DNA of 64,000 bases from an uncultured Pirellula sp. (GTDB lineage Bacteria > Planctomycetota > Planctomycetia > Pirellulales > Pirellulaceae): contig CAITIE010000038.1 of NCBI GenBank assembly GCA_903892355.1, positions 1 to 64,000 of the forward strand, read 5' to 3'. The position numbers and the translations under genes were made by a program. The first letter of the stretch is position 1; each line of letters starts with the position of its first letter. The notes under the pieces were generated by a model. That model was not told the origin of the DNA and did not search any database. It saw only the letters and a list, made by a program, of their open reading frames with translations. This document shows positions 62,122 to 64,000 of this stretch, one piece after another.

Positions 62122-63480
62122 TTATTTTAAGGTAAGGGACTTCACAAACTGAACCAATTTGTCGCGCTGCGCGGCGACAAAGCGATTGTCACCCCGAAGC
62201 TTGACGAACAAATGAAGCTCAGGTTGCTCGCTTGGAATCGATGCTACCAACAGCGCCGGAGAGTCACCGTTCTCACCGTCTTGAATCGTGTAGAGAACCG
62301 CTTCTTTGTCACCCACGACCAGTTTTTCAGCACCTGTGATCGACGCTTCTGCGAGGATTTTTAGTTTGTCTTGGTCCCCTTCACGCGTGATTTGCTGGAA
62401 CCACATCATGGAGTTGGCAAGCGGATTGTCGACCGCCATCGAGACTGTAACCTCACCGGTTCCTTCCGCTCCCTCGACAGCAAATGTCGCTAATCGGAAC
62501 GGAGCCCCCGGAGCTACCTTCCAACCCTCCGGTGTTTCATACTTCAGTTCAGGTCGAGCCGCTCCTTCTGTTGGGACGTCGTTTCCACCTGCGCCGGGAG
62601 ATTGAGGTTTGGGATCCTCGGGTTTGGTAGCTTCAGGTTTGACTGCGGGCATGGGCGGAGATTTTTCTGGAGTTGGAGCACCGCTCGGTGAACCTGGACC
62701 TCCACTGGGTGGAAACGGGCGAGACCCGCCCATCGCTCCTGATCCCGTGCCTGTTGCATCGAAGATAAAACCCGGCAGCAACGACCCTTGACGGTTGACG
62801 GAAACCAATTCGTTTGCGAGCGAGTCTGTGCTCAATTCGGGAAGCTGCAGTTGGCCACGCCATCGGTTGATGTTGCTCAGCAAATATCCGGGCCAATCGC
62901 TCGCCGGAGGCATGCCGAGGACGGTCACGGTGAACTTGATGTTGCCAGTGGAGTCCGGAGAAACAAATTCCGCCATGGCGATATCATTCCGGGAGTTCAT
63001 CACCCAGCCTTCGGGGAAATTCCGTTCCGGTTTACCTGTAGATTCGTTGATGGCAAATTGCGAAACAATCTCATGAAAATCTCCCATGAGCGGCTCGAGT
63101 CGCTCAGGGGAGTCGGTCGCTTTGATGAAGTAGCAGCCAGACTCCATCGGGATCACAGCACCCAAGATTCGTCGTTTGCCGGAAGCCGTCGTCGGGGCCG
63201 AACTGCCTACCTTGGTCGAGCCCGTACCGGCACCGCCGGCCACGGCCCCGCTCCCTGCCAGCGGCCCAGAAACAGACCCTGCCAGCGGCCCAGAAACAGA
63301 CCCTGCCAGCGGCCCAGAAACGAACTCGGTGTCCGATTTGGGGGCATCGTAAACCCGAACCGCCACCGAGGGCTCGCATCCTATGGCCAAAGCCAGCCCG
63401 GCGACGAGAAAACAGGTGCAACAAAATCGAAAATGAATGGGAGGGACCAAAGCCGATAAAATCCGGAGGAAAGTGTGCAT
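62122..63480 (-). CDS. Lipoprotein of unknown function with SGPLAGSV repeats
   Basis: I recognise no family. The 452-residue protein has a lipoprotein signal (CTCFLVAGLALAIGC) and, shortly after the anchor Cys, the eight-residue step SGPLAGSV repeated three times. Two similar domains follow (NRWRGQLQLPELSTDSLANE in the first; KLKILAEASITGAEKLVVGD in the second), joined by a Pro/Gly/Lys-rich linker. It is the first gene of a minus-strand set with ccsBA and pyrK. A role in haem or cytochrome handling is possible only from position. Confidence 0.8.
   Translation of the reverse strand: MHTFLRILSALVPPIHFRFCCTCFLVAGLALAIGCEPSVAVRVYDAPKSDTEFVSGPLAGSVSGPLAGSVSGPLAGSGAVAGGAGTGSTKVGSSAPTTASGKRRILGAVIPMESGCYFIKATDSPERLEPLMGDFHEIVSQFAINESTGKPERNFPEGWVMNSRNDIAMAEFVSPDSTGNIKFTVTVLGMPPASDWPGYLLSNINRWRGQLQLPELSTDSLANELVSVNRQGSLLPGFIFDATGTGSGAMGGSRPFPPSGGPGSPSGAPTPEKSPPMPAVKPEATKPEDPKPQSPGAGGNDVPTEGAARPELKYETPEGWKVAPGAPFRLATFAVEGAEGTGEVTVSMAVDNPLANSMMWFQQITREGDQDKLKILAEASITGAEKLVVGDKEAVLYTIQDGENGDSPALLVASIPSEQPELHLFVKLRGDNRFVAAQRDKLVQFVKSLTLK
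63253..63321 (-). repeat. 24-bp tandem repeat, 2.9 copies, in the lipoprotein gene
   Basis: ccctgccagcggcccagaaa plus four more bases (caga) repeat at 63253, 63277 and 63301; the first two copies are perfect, the third lacks its last three bases. It codes SGPLAGSV just behind the lipid anchor. Confidence 0.95.
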
Positions 63481-63891
63481 GGAACGGGCGACGAAAATCG
63501 ACCCAAACCCTGAATCGAAGTACTGCTAAATCATAGACTTACGCAGGATTCGAGGATAGTCATTCCCTGGAGTTGGGCAGGAACGACAGCCGATTTTGCA
63601 AGTATGGGAGGGGGGTTAGGAGGGAAGTTCGGGCCAGCGACCCGAATCGGCGGCGATGCAAACACGAAGGTACAGCACCGTGGCCACTGTCAAAACCGTA
63701 GGCAGCCGGGTTGCCACAACATATGGTTGCGACAACAGCACGACGCCCGGTCGGTTCTACGGAGTTAGCAGTTCCGCGGCCTGAACCGTACTCCAGAAAA
63801 CCGCCGCTGCTTCCTTTTTAGTGAATCTGTAGCACTTTGCCGCATCGTCACTGGCACCGAATATTTCTAGAGGTCATCAAGGCAGGGAGGA
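63481..63891. other. 411-bp gap at the right end
   Basis: I see no supported gene. A 6-bp stem ttcggg/cccgaa lies at 63628-63646 without a T-run. A 42-codon frame (63656-63784, plus strand) has no ribosome-binding site and no recognisable product. The gap should contain the promoter of the minus-strand lipoprotein operon. Confidence 0.55.
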
Positions 63892-64000
63892 CTACGGTGC
63901 CGGCTCCGCAATCACGATATTGGTCGAGAAGTATGCTGGCATATCCCCTAGTTCAAAGACCCATTCGCCGAACGCGGCCACATACTCGTCCGAATCGAGA
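63892..64000 (-). CDS. C-terminal end of a minus-strand gene cut by the window edge
   Basis: Reading the minus strand from 63999, 35 codons stay open to a TAG at 63892-63894; the peptide includes EYVAAFGEWVFELGDMPAYF and ends in AEPAP. Composition (aromatic, acidic, few Cys/Arg) looks like a true protein end, unlike the shadow frames here. The piece is too short to assign a family. Confidence 0.45.
   Translation of the reverse strand, partial: LDSDEYVAAFGEWVFELGDMPAYFSTNIVIAEPAP

Noticed and set aside
63656-63784. 42-residue plus-strand frame in the right-end gap
   Set aside because: No Shine-Dalgarno, no recognisable motif and composition without coding character.

Overview
The window is chromosomal core DNA of a planctomycete, most likely a Pirellula/Rhodopirellula relative. 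This is an inference from gene content: a secreted sulfatase, a SecA with a large insertion, several MoxR/DUF58/VWA (BatA-like) genes, a fused ResB-CcsA cytochrome c assembly protein, DUF1570 and YcxB-like proteins, a McsAB pair, and weak Shine-Dalgarno use with many TTG/GTG start candidates. I see no rRNA, tRNA, insertion sequence, prophage or CRISPR array. Nearly all the sequence is coding.

Layout. 1-1929 is the C-terminal part of secA. A sulfatase (1936-3237) and a DevBCA-like ABC exporter (permease, ATPase, membrane-fusion protein; 3344-6487) follow. 6535-13870 is a metal-efflux-type operon: a Cys-rich secreted protein, a YHS-type lipoprotein, a double-length periplasmic adaptor and a CzcA/CusA-like RND pump. 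13856-17580 holds a YmdB-type phosphodiesterase, a glycosyltransferase, a Nudix hydrolase and a PduO-type cobalamin adenosyltransferase. 17646-19675 is an aguB-aguA pair that turns agmatine into putrescine.

19714-31700 is dominated by two convergent sets of DUF58/VWA membrane genes. A plus-strand set (PQQ propeller, DUF58, BatA/VWA, GGQ release-factor-like) meets a minus-strand set (moxR, DUF58, BatA, VWA) with only 5 bp between them. 31840-36202 is a translation cluster on the minus strand, rplY-pth-rpsF-ssb-rplI plus a conserved unknown gene; rpsR is absent. groES, a DUF1570 metallopeptidase-like protein, a TPR protein and a PIG-L deacetylase follow. 41225-45880 is a minus-strand pair: a large membrane protein with a coiled coil and a secreted, highly charged repeat protein.

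46112-50879 encodes a YcxB-like protein, a short-chain dehydrogenase and ComEC. 50896-52605 is mcsA-mcsB, divergent from trpE. cphA (cyanophycin synthetase) has a long, structured leader. The last operon (63480 down to 57577) encodes a lipoprotein, CcsBA and PyrK. The C-terminus of one further minus-strand gene enters at the right edge.

The most striking sequence-level feature is a scatter of short, almost perfect tandem duplications (11-24 bp units) both between and inside genes. Several alter signal peptides or low-complexity linkers in whole-codon steps. The best candidates for undescribed biology are the four-fold repeat inserted in SecA, the fused tandem RND adaptor with its Cys-rich partners, the facing MoxR/VWA operons, and the structured cphA leader.
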